This document shows, piece after piece, positions 33,286-44,879 of a DNA stretch of 50,304 nucleotides. The notes below the pieces were generated by a model. That model did not search any database. It was given only the letters and a program-made list of their open reading frames with translations, and had not been told where the DNA came from. Positions within the stretch are counted from its first letter, which is position 1. Each line of letters begins with the position of its first letter. Source of the DNA: Phaeoceros laevis (taxonomy: Eukaryota > Anthocerotophyta > Anthocerotopsida > Notothyladales); assembly GCA_049999765.1 (NCBI GenBank), contig JBNGIQ010009298.1, forward strand, positions 250,937 to 301,240, given 5' to 3'. A program made the position numbers and the translations under genes.

Positions 33286-36200
33286 ATGTCAGCCAACCAA
33301 AGTGGGGGCTACAGGCAACTGGTCCATGCTGCCTCCTCAGACTCTGACTCAGACGTAGAAGCACGAGGGGAGCAACGACCCATCCTTAGATCAAGCGAGT
33401 CGAGCACCTCTAGGGAAGGGGCCAGGCAATCACTCAATCAGGGCAGATCCCTTCCTCCCCCCATTTTGACCAGGAGACCATCTTTGTCCCAGCAGGTGTC
33501 TCACCAAGTTACTGATCGGGTACCTCCAGAATGGTCGTTCCTGCTTCTAGGGTGTGGTCTGGGCTGTGCCACCGGCCTGAGCGTGGTGGCGTTTAACAAA
33601 GGGGTGAGTCAAAGTTTTTTGTTGACCTGTCTGTAAGTTTGCGTTTACTAGTGCGTGGGTGCCAAGTTATCTGAATCGCGACCACCTTGCTTGCAGGTTC
33701 ACGGGATACATGATTTAGCATGGGCAGGAACGCCCCACGAAGGGGCTGCATGGCTTCGAGTGCAGAAGCTGAAGGATACTTGGCATCGGATCGTGATTCT
33801 TCCTGTAGTCGGAGGTGTTTTGGTAGGGTTGATGCATTCGATCCTTGGTATCTTGGACCAACTTAGTTCAATTGAGCCTAGAGCTCCTAGGCCAAGGGTA
33901 GACTGGATACAGGGAGCCAAGCCTGTTGTGAAGGCTGTTCAGGCTGCCACCACTCTAGGAACTGGATGTTCTCTAGGACCTGAAGGACCAAGTGTGGATA
34001 TTGGGAAGGCATGGGCTCATGGATGTGCGAATGTTATGAAGAACAACAAAGAGAGACGGGTGGCCCTGGCTGCTGCTGGTGCAGCGGCTGGAATAGCCTC
34101 AGGTGAGTTACAATGCTGCGGTGATCATTTTAGCCACAACAGCATATTCCTCAAGTGTAGAAGTTCGTTGTCGAGTGGTGAACAGCTTACTGACCACCTT
34201 TTGGTAATATTGCTCTGAGTGGTTGACGTTTTCCACTCTTGTTTCAGGTTTCAATGCACCTGTGGCTGGATGCTTTTTTGCCATCGAAACTGTGTTGAGG
34301 CCTGCACATGCTGAGAACTCGCCACCCCTCACAACTGCTATGATCATTCTGGCATCTGTGATATCATCCACAGTGTCCCAAATTGTGTTGGGGGAGAGCC
34401 CAGCTTTTACAGTGCCTACCTACGAGCTGAAATCTGCAGCAGGTGAGCAGTGAGCCTCCGGCTATTGTTGAGTCTGTTAAGTTATTGATGACACGCCAAA
34501 TTTGTAGCCGAGAATTTCTCTTACAGAAACGGATTTTACCCTAAATCTATTTGCATCTTGTTGCCTTTGCAGAACTTCCTCTGTATCTCTTTCTGGGGAT
34601 GTTATGTGGAGTTGTTTCTGTGATTTTAACCCGGCTCATTGCATATTGGACTCGATGGTTTGACTTCCTCAAGGACCACATTGGCATACCACTTTCCATC
34701 ACGCCTGCCCTAGGTGGCCTTTGTACTGGCCTTATTGCACTCAAATATCCTGGGGTCTTGTATTGGGGGTTTACAAATGTGGATGAGATTCTCCACTCGG
34801 GGAAAACTGCTTCAGCCCCTGGAGCAGGGCTCTTAGTACAGTTGACAGCTGCAAAAATAATTGCCACATCCATATGCCGGGGATCTGGTCTTGTAGGTGG
34901 TGTCTATGCTCCCAGCTTGTTCATCGGCTCAGCAGTTGGGTCCGTGTATGGCAGCTTAGCGGGCAAGGCTATAAACGCTGCCATTCCGGATGGAGTGGCA
35001 CATCCACAGGCATATGCCCTTGTAAGTTGCTCTTTATTTTGTTGCATTTTGAGGATTTGAAGGTTTTGGTTTTTGAAGCTTCATCTATGATTTGTGCTAG
35101 TTAACGATCAATTCTTCCTACTCGCTTATTCTGGTAAACGTGCTGATTGTGCCACAGGTAGGGATGGCAGCATTGCTGGCAGCTGTCTGCTCTGTTCCTC
35201 TGACATCAGTATTGCTATTGTTTGAGCTTACCAAAGATTACCATATCCTGCTACCTCTCATGGTAGTGTTTATTTGCTTTTCCGGGCAGCATGGGTGTGC
35301 TGGTTTTTAGTATGGTTTGGAGAAGATTTGGAAATTGACAAGAGAACAAGGCTCATCTTCTCAGTGCTTGGCAGGGGGCAGTTGGGCTGGCTATTTGGGT
35401 GGCATCTATTGCCAAAGACAAAAACTTTCCTGCGCTCCAACTACTAGGTTCTGTTGGAATAAGAACAGGGGTGCAATCTGCACCTCTCTCACCAACTGGT
35501 CACGACCCAAGAACTATTGGCAGTGATATTGCAAATGGAGGGGTGCTGCGGGCATGGAGGAAACAGTCAGCTGGTGACATTGAACTCTGTACAGTGGAAG
35601 GTCAGCTTGGACCAGAGATGATCTTGGAGGATGAGCTGCTTGACACCCTGAAGGTCTGAGAATTAGCTGGTTGCATAGCTGTAGATTACTGACTTACTTA
35701 TTTGGGAGTATTCGTGTGTGTCAAGACACTCAACTCGTTTTATGTGGTCTGGTAGGTATCCCAAGCCATGTCAAAGGGCTATGTGAAGGTGCTTGCAAAT
35801 GCCACTGTCAAGGAGACTGTGGCATCCATGATTGAGGTGAACCAGAAGTGCGCTCTTGTTGTAGATGATAATGATCTGCTGGAGGGCATTTTTACCCTGG
35901 ATGACCTTCAACGGGAGGTGTTCCGAGCTATGAAGGAAGCTTCACACGGAGAGCAAGTGCTGTTTGAGGTAAGCTATCATCTTGTCCTCGTTTGAGATTC
36001 CAGCTGCCAAGTTCTATTGATTGATCTTTTGCATATGACAGGTTGATTCAATTTTGGTTGCGTCAATATGCACCGACAAAGGGGATGGGGGGGATGATGA
36101 GGGCAACATTGTTGTTGCTTATCCCGATATGACTTTAAGAGAGGCGCAGGAGGTGACGGAGCCCAGAAGGCTCCACCACGTACCTGTTGTTGCTCGAGGA

Positions 36201-36444
36201 GGTAAACGATGGCAGGATCGTGGTCGAAAGGTTGTTGGCCTTTTGGATCGTGACTCCATCCCCAAATGCCTGAGGTAAGGAAGAAACGAATGCTTGCTCA
36301 CAGACGTCTCACTCAATGTACTGGGGCCCGCCTCATCTCAACAAACGACTTGCACTGTGCAGGAAAGAGGCGGTAAAAAGGATAGAGGCCATACTAGCAA
36401 GGCCTAAGGATGACGAGGATGACAACCTCGACCATGGACACTGA
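33286..36444 (+). CDS. CLC-f: CLC-family chloride/anion channel or transporter with CBS domains (CLC-f-like)
   Basis: A membrane anion channel/exchanger; plant CLC-f types sit in Golgi or plastid-outer membranes. Nine exons (33286-33603, 33697-34102, 34251-34442, 34573-35021, 35158-35262, 35375-35653, 35756-35968, 36042-36274, 36363-36444) give 758 aa in frame. The upstream frame is closed by TGA at 33256, which fixes the ATG at 33286. After a Ser-rich cytosolic N-terminus come the pore motifs GTGCSLGPEGP (194-204, with the gating Glu202 kept) and GGVYAPSLFIGSAVG. GPEGP in place of the usual GKEGP is the form seen in plant CLC-e/CLC-f. Two CBS domains follow (TVKETVASMIEVNQKCALVV onward, and MTLREAQE...HHVPVVARGG). 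The length fits Arabidopsis CLC-f (about 780). CLC-f is favoured over CLC-e by GTGCSLGPEGPSVDIG, from memory of the family. Confidence 0.9.
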
Positions 36445-36458
36445 AGTGCGAACGCAGA

Positions 36459-36857
36459 CTACAAAGCGGACCTTCGCACATGTCGTGCCTGTGAAGCTTG
36501 CTTACATCGACCGACGGTGTTGTTTTTCAATCCCTTCAGGTTGTTTGAGTACTGGTAGTCCTGTGCCTCCTGATCAGCGTTACAGGTGAACGGTGCAGTT
36601 GGCACCCCCTGGGCTCCATAGCATGCCCACTTGTGAAGCATTGCTGTCATGTACTGAGCAGCCTGGGGCCATGATCTGAAAATCTCCCCTTTCACATAAG
36701 CAATTGCTGGATAAGGAAAGAAATTAGGATCGGCAATTTGAGATATATTTGTCCCCACAGACTGATGAATCATCCTCCTCGGGTTTCCAGCTCTTGTCCG
36801 CTTGTTTTCTTGCGAAACGTGAACATGTTTGTTGGGCCAGCGCGGATTGTGAGGCAC
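36459..36857 (-). CDS. Unrecognised ORF antisense to CLC 3' flank, 132 aa
   Basis: A minus-strand frame abuts the 3' end of the CLC gene. Its middle has protein-like composition (PYPAIAYVKGEIFRSWPQAA, then MLHKWACYGAQGVPTAPFTC), rich in aromatic residues and unlike random frames. I do not recognise the family and found no convincing upstream exon. It may be the last exon of an unannotated minus-strand gene, a gene relic, or chance. Confidence 0.3.
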   Translation of the reverse strand: MPHNPRWPNKHVHVSQENKRTRAGNPRRMIHQSVGTNISQIADPNFFPYPAIAYVKGEIFRSWPQAAQYMTAMLHKWACYGAQGVPTAPFTCNADQEAQDYQYSNNLKGLKNNTVGRCKQASQARHVRRSAL

Positions 36858-38050
36858 CGCAGAGATGACGGAGCTGAGAACGGCCCTACCGACAGCTGGG
36901 CAAGGGCTGGCAGGGGTCTTTGAATATGAAAGAGATAATGAAGCCGGGATGATAGCCTGACCAGTCCGTGGTAGGTATGCCGGTCCGTTTGACCCTGTCC
37001 CAGTCGGACACTAGATGGCTGCACGCCAAGCACCAGCACCTCCGGCGCTCACCTCGCTGATTCCAATTGGACCTAGACTTTCCAGGAACTTCACATTGTT
37101 TGCCTCCCCCGCTGCGCAAGGCGCCATAGCTCGCGGTCATCCGCCTCTGCGTGCTGATGTAACCAGACAGGGATGCTAGGACTTCCACATGCGAAGGAGC
37201 TTCCAAATCTCCATATCCCTGTCCTCAGGACAACAAGCGCCTGCGCTTTTGCTTGCTTCCAGACCAATTCGGTGTGCTTGCCGAGAAGCGACCAGTTCCT
37301 GCATTCTCTCAGGGGCTTCAAGGTGGAATCCGGGATCTTTTCGCATTTTGTGGCAACCGATGGTTTCTCTGGTGAGAGTAGAATTGTGCGGCATTTTTTG
37401 TGTGCGTGCGGCAGTTGGAATTAGATTCCGTGTTTGCTGTCTGCTCAGCTGATTGTTGAGGTTTCCGGTTGACGTTGGTATCCAGACTATGTCCAGTTGG
37501 CCAGCTAAGAGGTGCCAGTGATGAAGCCTCTTGATGGACTGGCGTAGAGATGTGAAAGATTTGAAATTGTTTGTGCCTTCAATCGCTGTCTATTACGCGT
37601 TTGGATCACAAGAAATTCTCCGGTGACCTGGTGATGCTGTATTTGCAGGACTTCCATCTGGCAGGATCTCAATTTGACCTTTGATGCTCGAGATGAATTG
37701 TGGACAACTGGTGATTCACTCCCTGTTCAGTGCTCGGAATTGGAGGCATTTGCCGGGGCTGCGATGCGGAGGCTCCCGCACAACGTGTGGAATTGATTGA
37801 TCACCAAGATGTCCTCACATGTCATTGGTACAACAACGCTCGCGGCAAGCTCGGATTTGGAGGATGATTGCCTAAACGGTGAAGTCACCGGAGCAAGCGC
37901 TGATCCTGATCGGAGGCTCAGCCTGCTTGGCGATCCTCTGAGACCACATCTTGTGTGGAATTTTTGACGTTCCATCAGATTTTTGTCGCGGTTTCGGATC
38001 TGGATACCAGGGTGACGTTAGTGCATGCGCAACCGGTTTCAAGACAGACC
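36858..38050. other. Intergenic region upstream of aspartic protease gene
   Basis: No supported gene. It should contain the protease promoter. Parts (about 37570-37640) resemble sequence just upstream of the CLC start (about 33085-33125), sharing caatcgct, acgcgttt and caagaa-ttct blocks in order, perhaps from a common repeat. Confidence 0.4.
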
Positions 38051-39870
38051 ATGGCTACCTGGTACGCCAAATGTTTTTGCAGTCTGGCTGCCACACTGAC
38101 GATGCTGTTAGCACTTTTAGCATCCGTAGGATCAGTGTCCTCCGGCGAGAGTCACAGCTACTGCGATGCCTCGGACAGACATTTAGCAGCCACAGCGAAT
38201 TGCCAAGGCCAAGGTTCACGGAGAACTCTTACGCCTTCAATTGCAAGATTTAAGCTGAGCGAGGAGGCATCACCAATCCAAGGGCGACCGACGAGGAGCT
38301 TGCGACTCCCAGTGAAACACCGAGACCACTTCCTGGCAACGAAATTTCCAGACATGACTCCTCCGACGCACTCTGACAGGATCAAGGCCGCTTTGCAGAG
38401 GGACGATGGCAGAGTCCTCCACATTCAGCAGACGATCGACCGGCGAGCGGGCAGGAGGGAGACCCGCCGGGATTTGAAGCAGATCCGAAGGTTCCATTAC
38501 GACCCGACCCCTTCGCCCCCACCGCCAGGTTACACGTCGTTTTCAGGGGATATGGTATCCGGTCTATCTTTAGGGTCTGGGGAATACTTTGTGGAGGTCA
38601 TCATTGGCACCCCTGGGCACCAGACAGCTTTGATCGTGGACACAGGCAGCGACCTGACCTGGCTTCAATGCGAGCCTTGCGACGTGTGCTTCACCCAATT
38701 GGGCCCGGCCTTCCGCCCCGCCGGCTCCAGCTCCTTCGAGGCTCTCAACTGCGCAGATCCCGAGTGCGGCTACGTGGATCCCCCGGAAGGAACAGTCTGC
38801 TCCTCCAGCCACCCCGCCTCATGCACTTACGTCTATGGCTATGGAGATCAATCCAACACCACCGGTCTGTTCTATTCTCGTCCTTTCGCAATCAGTTGCG
38901 ACCTAACCTTGTGCTTTCGCAACTGCGCTACCTTTCCTCTAATGAAAGTTTTGGTGGCACAGGCGAGCTGGCGTACGAGGCATTTACCCTTCGTGAGACC
39001 GGCGCAAATGGGACCACGGACCAAATCTCTCCTGTGCTGTTCGGCTGCGGCCATAGCAACCAAGGTTAGTTGGGTAATAACTGTCATTCTGTCGTAAGCT
39101 TTGTACTGAAACTTGCTTCAAAAAATCCTTCTTCTTTGGGCTTTTCAGGGCTGTTTAGAGGCGGCTCGGGGCTGTTGGCCTTGGGGCAGGGAGCCATGTC
39201 CTGGGCTTCTCAGGTGGGGCCGCTGTACGGGAACAGGTTTTCCTACTGCATGGTGGAGCGAAGCAGTTCGCTTCTGGTAGCCAGCACATTCGTCTTTGGC
39301 AACGACCCCGAGCTGGACGAGAAGTCGCTCCAGTGGACACCTCTTTTGTCGCTGCCCACCATTGCTACCTACTACTACGTCCAGGTGGAAGGTGTGAGAG
39401 TTGGTGACCAGCTTGTACCGGTACCATCCGACGTTTGGGAGCTGACTCCTGAAGGCCTTGGCGGCACCATCGTTGATTCCGGCACCACTCTAACGTATCT
39501 GGCCGAGCCGGCAGCGGGGTTGCTGCGCCATACGTTCCAGCAGCAAATGCCATTCCCTATGGAGGAGAGCGGAGACGATGTTCTCGATTTCTGCTTCAAC
39601 GTGGGTGGTAATTTGTCGTGGCAGGAGAGGGTGCCGAAGATGGCCGTGAGTTTCGCTGGGGGAGCCGAGATGCAGCTGCCTGTGGCAAATTACGTCATTC
39701 TCGCCGACGACGACCAGCCAGATATCGTCTGCTTGGCTGTTATGGGCCTCCCGGCACACTCAACCACCATCCTCGGCAACATACTGCTACAGAACTTCCA
39801 CGTTGTCTATGACCGAGACAACTACCGGCTGGGCTTCGTGCAAGGTAATTGCTTACCTTCTCGGACCTAA
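38051..39870 (+). CDS. Pepsin-like (A1, nepenthesin-type) aspartic protease
   Basis: A secreted or vacuolar endopeptidase. Three exons (38051-38864, 38963-39064, 39149-39870) encode 545 aa in frame. Met at 38051 is chosen over 37955 because it starts a clear signal peptide (MATWYAKCFCSLAATLTMLL). A basic prosegment of about 150 residues follows. The catalytic motifs are DTGSDLTWLQCEPC (Asp197) and DSGTTLTYL (39475). The Cys-rich insertion after the first motif (CEPCDVCFTQ...CADPECGY...CSSSHPASCTYVYGYGD) is typical of plant nepenthesin-like (A1B) enzymes. C-terminal ILGNILLQNFHVVYDRDNYRLG fits the family. Skipping intron 1 (gtctgttc...ggcacag, 98 bp) causes a frame change that could be mistaken for a frameshift. 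Confidence 0.92.
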
Positions 39871-41777
39871 AAAAGAGTGTCTGCCGGAAGCTTGGTTGCT
39901 GCCAATCTGAGAGTGGGAGTGCAGAGAAACAGACTAATCTGGCACACATGGCCTTGCATTTATGGTTGGCCAAAGATCTTTGGTTGAGTCATCGTCGACC
40001 ATACCTGGAGCTTGAGTTGTGTGCCCGTCGCAAATAGTTTGAGTGGTACCATTGCGGACAAATTTTGAAAACACCAAAGTTTCAGGACCAAGTGCGGAGA
40101 AGACTGAGGATGGTTGCTGGTAAGAATGATGCGTGAGGCAGCAAGTACGCGTAGTAGACGAGTCTAAGCCGCGACTTGATCAGGAATTCAAATTTTTCTT
40201 AAGTACTACCCATGTGCACCATGTTATCGGGGCGAAATTCAGGGATCTTCATGCTACCAAATCACTGCAAATATAGATCCAAGGCCACAGTGTAGGAGGT
40301 CTCAGCTACAAGGGGGAAGCGGAGAATGTACTTTGGCTATGAAATCGGACGAACTTGAGGTGTCTAAGTACGTGGGCTACTGACTGACTTGTATCTGTTC
40401 GAGGCATGTGTAAATTTCCCTTTCAATCTAGCCTCGCAGGAAGCCAGCTGGTTTGCATATGTGACCCTGGAAGTAGTAGACAATTTGGTATATATAAGTA
40501 GTCCTGGAGGATACCTGTCAGCCAGGAAGCCGAATCTGCGAAGGCTTACAGGTCGAAGGAGGTGTGTTATGCTCCACATATGTGTGACTTGGAAGGGCAC
40601 AACATGAGCCTTGGAAGAATGTCCAAAAGTGTTTCTAGCAGGTGATTACAGTCCGACCAAAATCTACGATCCATCCATCACTTTCTGGGCCTGATTCATT
40701 TACCGGCCTCACAGCTTGCATTTTCAAACCAAACAAACAGCGCATCTTTGCAGCAGCTAATTCGAGATGATCTAAATCAAGAAAGACTGCAGTTAGTTGT
40801 TGGGAGATGAATATCACCAAAAGCTTGCCTTGCCATGAGTTCCCTAGGGTGTTGCGAAAAGCATGACTCGTACACCCTGTACACGCCTTTGGGCCATCGA
40901 GAGCGCAAAATGGCTGTGGAAAAAAGCTTTTTGCAAAGTCGAAAATCTGGTTGGAGCCCTCAACTTGTCGTGTTAGCGAGCACTGCATGCACTCACTAGG
41001 GGTCCACATGTACCACACCAGAAAGCCGTTCATATGGCTCACGGGCAGCGAATCATGTAGCCTTTGCCTGCCGTCTGCAAGCATGTGCCGGGCTTCGCAT
41101 CATCAGGGAAGCTTGTCCGAGCTCCGCATCATCGGGAAGCATGCAATGTATTTTGGTAGTTGAAGTAGAAAAGGATATCCACTGCCTGCCTGTGTGACAA
41201 GTGTCCTATTAAATACCAGTGCTGGGGTTACAAGCTTAAGGTCAACTGCAGCAGAAATGTGGTTGATACGGCTCATGGAGAAGTTCATCAAAGAGCTATT
41301 GCCAACAGGATGAGAATGGTAATGTATGGTAATGCATGCTCGCTGTGCTGTTTGTTGAGCTGAAAACTTCTAGGTTGAAGTTGCCTGAGCTGCCTGACTG
41401 GAATAGAGCAATGAAGTTGGTGAAGTCTGGTCCTAAAGGCTCTTAAAAAAGCACTGGAAGAGAACAGGTCTCACATTCCTAAGCCAGGCTTAGCCAGAGC
41501 TATATGAAGGTCATCGCCGTATTTGATGACAGCATGTTTCATGTTTGCGAGTCGTTAAACTTCCTCAATGTGTAGTTCTACCCACCTCCTCATTCCTCAG
41601 AAACACGGCAGTCCAGTTGCAGGGTCGAGAAGTTCAAAGTCTTCCACGGTGGGAGCAAATGCCGTAGGTCAGGGTTAATGCCGAAAGGACTCTTCATGGA
41701 GGATCCGATACTTGCCATAAATCGGATTTAAAGGGTCATGATGCATATGTCTGGGCGTTTCCAGATCAGGACCTTCC
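39871..41777. other. Intergenic; one unrecognised 149-aa minus-strand frame at 40635-41084
   Basis: The frame at 40635-41084 (minus) includes IFDFAKSFFPQPFCALDGPK and LDHLELAAAKMRCLFGLKMQ, which look protein-like, but no domain, partner exon or splice context supports a gene. Nothing else is recognised. Confidence 0.25.
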
Positions 41778-42774
41778 ATGCCTGCGCACCGTCGAGGGAT
41801 GACCTTCAAGAGGTGGAAACAGAAGTGCGCCTTGCTCAACAATTCGTATGTTCGTCCCGTCGTTTTGCCTGAAAACCCGGTACATGAAGTGTACCTGTTG
41901 GGCCTCTGTTTACGTGTCTTTCGTCGCGTCCCCTGTCACCGGTGCCAGGTGATGAGATAAACGGTGGACAGGTTGCACAGCCTCAAGCTGCTGCGAGGGA
42001 AAACAGGGGTGATGTATGGAGGCAGACTTATCCCTGCCTGTAATCTGTCTGGATGCTTGCACCGCGATTTGGATGGCACGGCTACCGCACAGTTGTGCAG
42101 TCAGATCATGTGGATGAAGCAGACAGGCAGGCGGAAGTGCTGAAGGACAGTCATGGCGTCCGTACTCATGCGGGAAGTTGCTTCCAACGCCTACAGAAGG
42201 GGACCCTGCATGATCCGGGCAGCTTGCGTCCATGCGAACGCTGTCTCGCTGGCCAAGCGGGAAGACAAGTGGAAATCTGTAAGCATCTTTGCGCCCCGGT
42301 AGTCCTTGCCCCTCTACATATCATCTACTACCACGGTGCTGGTGTTGACTTCTGGCAAGGGAATGCAAGTGACACATTCAGTGTGCTGTCAAAATTTAGG
42401 TTTGGAGCATGAGCAAAATGGCACAGATGTGGTTGGCCAATTGTGGGTCACTCTACGTATGATTTGTGCAGAATGTTTACGGATACATGGATGGTGGTTC
42501 AGTCCGCAAGGTAAGCAAAAGACAAATCTTTTTGCCCTTTCCAGATGTTAACCAAGTATCTGGCATATGAGAGTCAGTTGACTTTTTGGTGTGATCTGAG
42601 TAGGGTTCACGGGGAATCCTTTTGTTACATTGCTGGCCAGGACAGTAGCTTTGGAAAGCACCGGCACCAATGATGATGTGTGGAACAGAAATTGTTTTGT
42701 CTGTTTATTGTTTCTGGAGGTAAGAGATCAGCCCGCAGCCTTCGTGACTAGCGTGCTTCTGATTGTGAATGCAG

Positions 42775-42820
42775 AGGCATACAACATATGAAAAACGGCT
42801 TAGGAGGGCAGAGGCGAAAC
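42775..42820 (+). CDS. Possible internal exon of the J-domain gene (tentative)
   Basis: Flanked by good splice sites (gaatgcag before, gtaagatt after) and encoding a charged helix, RHTTYEKRLRRAEAK. I could not join it in frame to the exon at 43232 through the intervening candidate exons, so it is only a suggestion. Confidence 0.25.
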
Positions 42821-43231
42821 GTAAGATTCACAGGGAATGGCGATGTCTGCAGCTGGATGGTGATGAGATGAAAGTGGTACGCTGTGCCTTTAAAGTGAGA
42901 CTGGCGGGCATTTTCTTTTATCTCGTGATTTTGAGTATTGGCATCTGTCAGTGATGATGTTTCTTGTCGTCAGATGCTGGAGCAAAAGCATCAGGGCTCG
43001 CAACCACAGCACACAAATAGCTCGACGGGCCCTTGGTGGTCACAAAGGTTTGAGAAAGATTGGAAACGCTTCTGTCAAAAGCACAAAGGCAATCACTCCA
43101 GGCTTCCCTCTTTTCTGGTGCTCTAAGATTGCAAGCTGTATTTCGTACTTCATCTCGTCAACTTTGATTGATACTTCTCCACGACTTCTAGCAAAATCGT
43201 GTCATTCTGATACTGAAGTCATTGCTTGCAG

Positions 43232-43911
43232 CTAGGCAAAGAGAACAACCTCAATCACAGAATTCCTATGGCACAAAGGATGAAACTGACCCGTTCTCGG
43301 AAAATGCTGCAAATGACTCTGGAAAGCCTAGCAATTCAAGAAGAGGGGGCAGCTATTGGTCAGGAACCACGTGGGAATATTATGCTAGAAGAGGGGCCTC
43401 ATGGACAAGGTGGGACAGTCAAGGTCCAGGATCTGGCGACAGCAAACACTCATCTCGCAGCAAATGTTTATCAGCAGATAGAGTGGAGTTGGGATTGGCT
43501 CCGACGGGCCCTCTCACAACCGAAATTGTCAAACATGCGTAAGTTGGACGCCAAGGTTTCTATTCTGAAGCACTCGGGTATTATCTCTCGTAGGACTGAT
43601 TTGCTGACACTCGCTATGGCAGCTTCAGACAATGCGCTCTGAAATGGCATCCAGATCGACATGTGGGTGCCTCAAAGGTCCGTTTGGTTGCTACAGTTGC
43701 TGACGTTTGTTTTCCTAGGGATAGAAACACAGCTACTGTGAAGATGGCCCGCTCGGCTTGCTAGCTTGCTAGACGTCTATATACGCTTTGCTGTCAACTT
43801 GGTATGACATCAGCTGATGTTCAGCCACGTTTGCAGGAGTTGGCGGAGTCCAAATTCAAACGGCTGGGTGCATCTTACAGGGCCTTGCTCGAGGACTTGG
43901 AACCACCTTAA
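43232..43911 (+). CDS. J-domain (DnaJ/Hsp40-like) protein, 3' exons
   Basis: J-domain proteins stimulate Hsp70 ATPase. Three exons (43232-43538, 43623-43677, 43837-43911) join by GT-AG introns to give 144 residues ending in TAA at 43909-43911. The exons read: a polar, Trp/Gly/Ser-rich segment (GGSYWSGTTWEYYARRGASW); helix I/II (LGLAPTGPLTTEIVKHAFRQ, then CALKWHPDRH with the essential HPD tripeptide); and helix III (KELAESKFKRLGASYRALLEDL). The J-domain is thus at the extreme C-terminus, with the HPD motif split from helices I and III by short introns. The 5' part was not resolved and probably lies at 41778-43230. The client or compartment cannot be inferred. Confidence 0.8.
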
Positions 43912-44296
43912 GAATGGCCGGTCTTCTGTAGTAGTAGCTAGGAAGGGCTCACCCTGACCGGCTTGTAGCTAAGTGCGGCCTCTGGTGTGCTGAATATTCT
44001 GGTCACCGCAAAATTTCACCAAACCTCTAGCGTTCGGACTGATACGGATTGGGTAGCGGGCCCTCTACCGGCTTGGAGGGCCTCCCTGGTCAACGGCGAC
44101 CGGAGTTAGCCGCTATCCGGTGTCCGTTAAGGAAGGGTACGGACCAGGGCCTGGGGGTACGCAAGCAAACAGTGTAAAGTGTGCCGGTACCCTGACCCCT
44201 TCCGCCGGTTGTGGCAAAAACCTTTCGGTTGGGAAAACGGCTTAAAGCCGGTCCATATAAGGGTTTGCCAGTAATTGTCCGTCTGCATTATGAACA
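43912..44296. repeat. CCGGT-rich LTR-like sequence
   Basis: This stretch is rich in ccggt/ccggc motifs and includes a TATA-like site in ggtccatataagggtttgcc (about 44251), like retrotransposon LTRs. No protein is encoded. Confidence 0.35.
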
Positions 44297-44786
44297 TACC
44301 GGCGACTACACCGTATAGATACCACACTAGGGAATGATACCGGCGACTACACCGTATAGATACCACACTAGGGAATGATGGGATACATTTACCAGGTATG
44401 AAAGCAGACTCCATCTGTGCTTACGCAGACTCCATCTGTGCTTACCCCCTGCATGAGCAAGTAAGGCCATAGGCGGAAGGGCTTATTAGGCGAGGCACGC
44501 GCACCAGGGTTATGGCATGTGCATGCGGTGTTCAGCATCATGCTACATGTCACATGGTATATCCCGGGTTTGTAATGATTATTTGGTCCGCCGGTCAGGA
44601 AACACCAGCCCAACTTATTTGTCCAAAGTTTTTTGCCAGCTTTGCGCCGGTCAAGTTCACGAAATGCCAGCTTTTCGCCGGTACACGTAAATTAGTATAG
44701 CCTGTCCAAAGTTTTTTGCCAGCTTTGCGCCGGTCAAGTTCACAAAATGCCAGCTTTTCGCCGGTACACGTATATTAGTATAGCAT
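44297..44786. repeat. Cluster of three tandem duplications (41, 21 and 83 bp)
   Basis: A 41-bp unit (taccggcgactacaccgtat...) is exactly duplicated at 44297-44337 and 44338-44378. A 21-bp unit (gcagactccatctgtgctta) is duplicated at about 44404-44445. An 83-bp unit beginning gtccaaagttttttgcca is duplicated at 44621-44703 and 44704-44786 with only a few differences. All are two-copy and direct. Confidence 0.9.
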
Positions 44787-44879
44787 GTGAGGTCGCCGTT
44801 TGCAAAACTCCTCCACGGGCTGGTAGAGCAAACAGGCCGGTACGCACCCTTCAATTGATGATAGGCCCTTGACGGGGCC

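Noticed and set aside
38865-38962. Frame change in the aspartic protease suggesting a pseudogene
   Set aside because: It is a 98-bp GT-AG intron; splicing gives NTTGELAYEAF and an intact enzyme.
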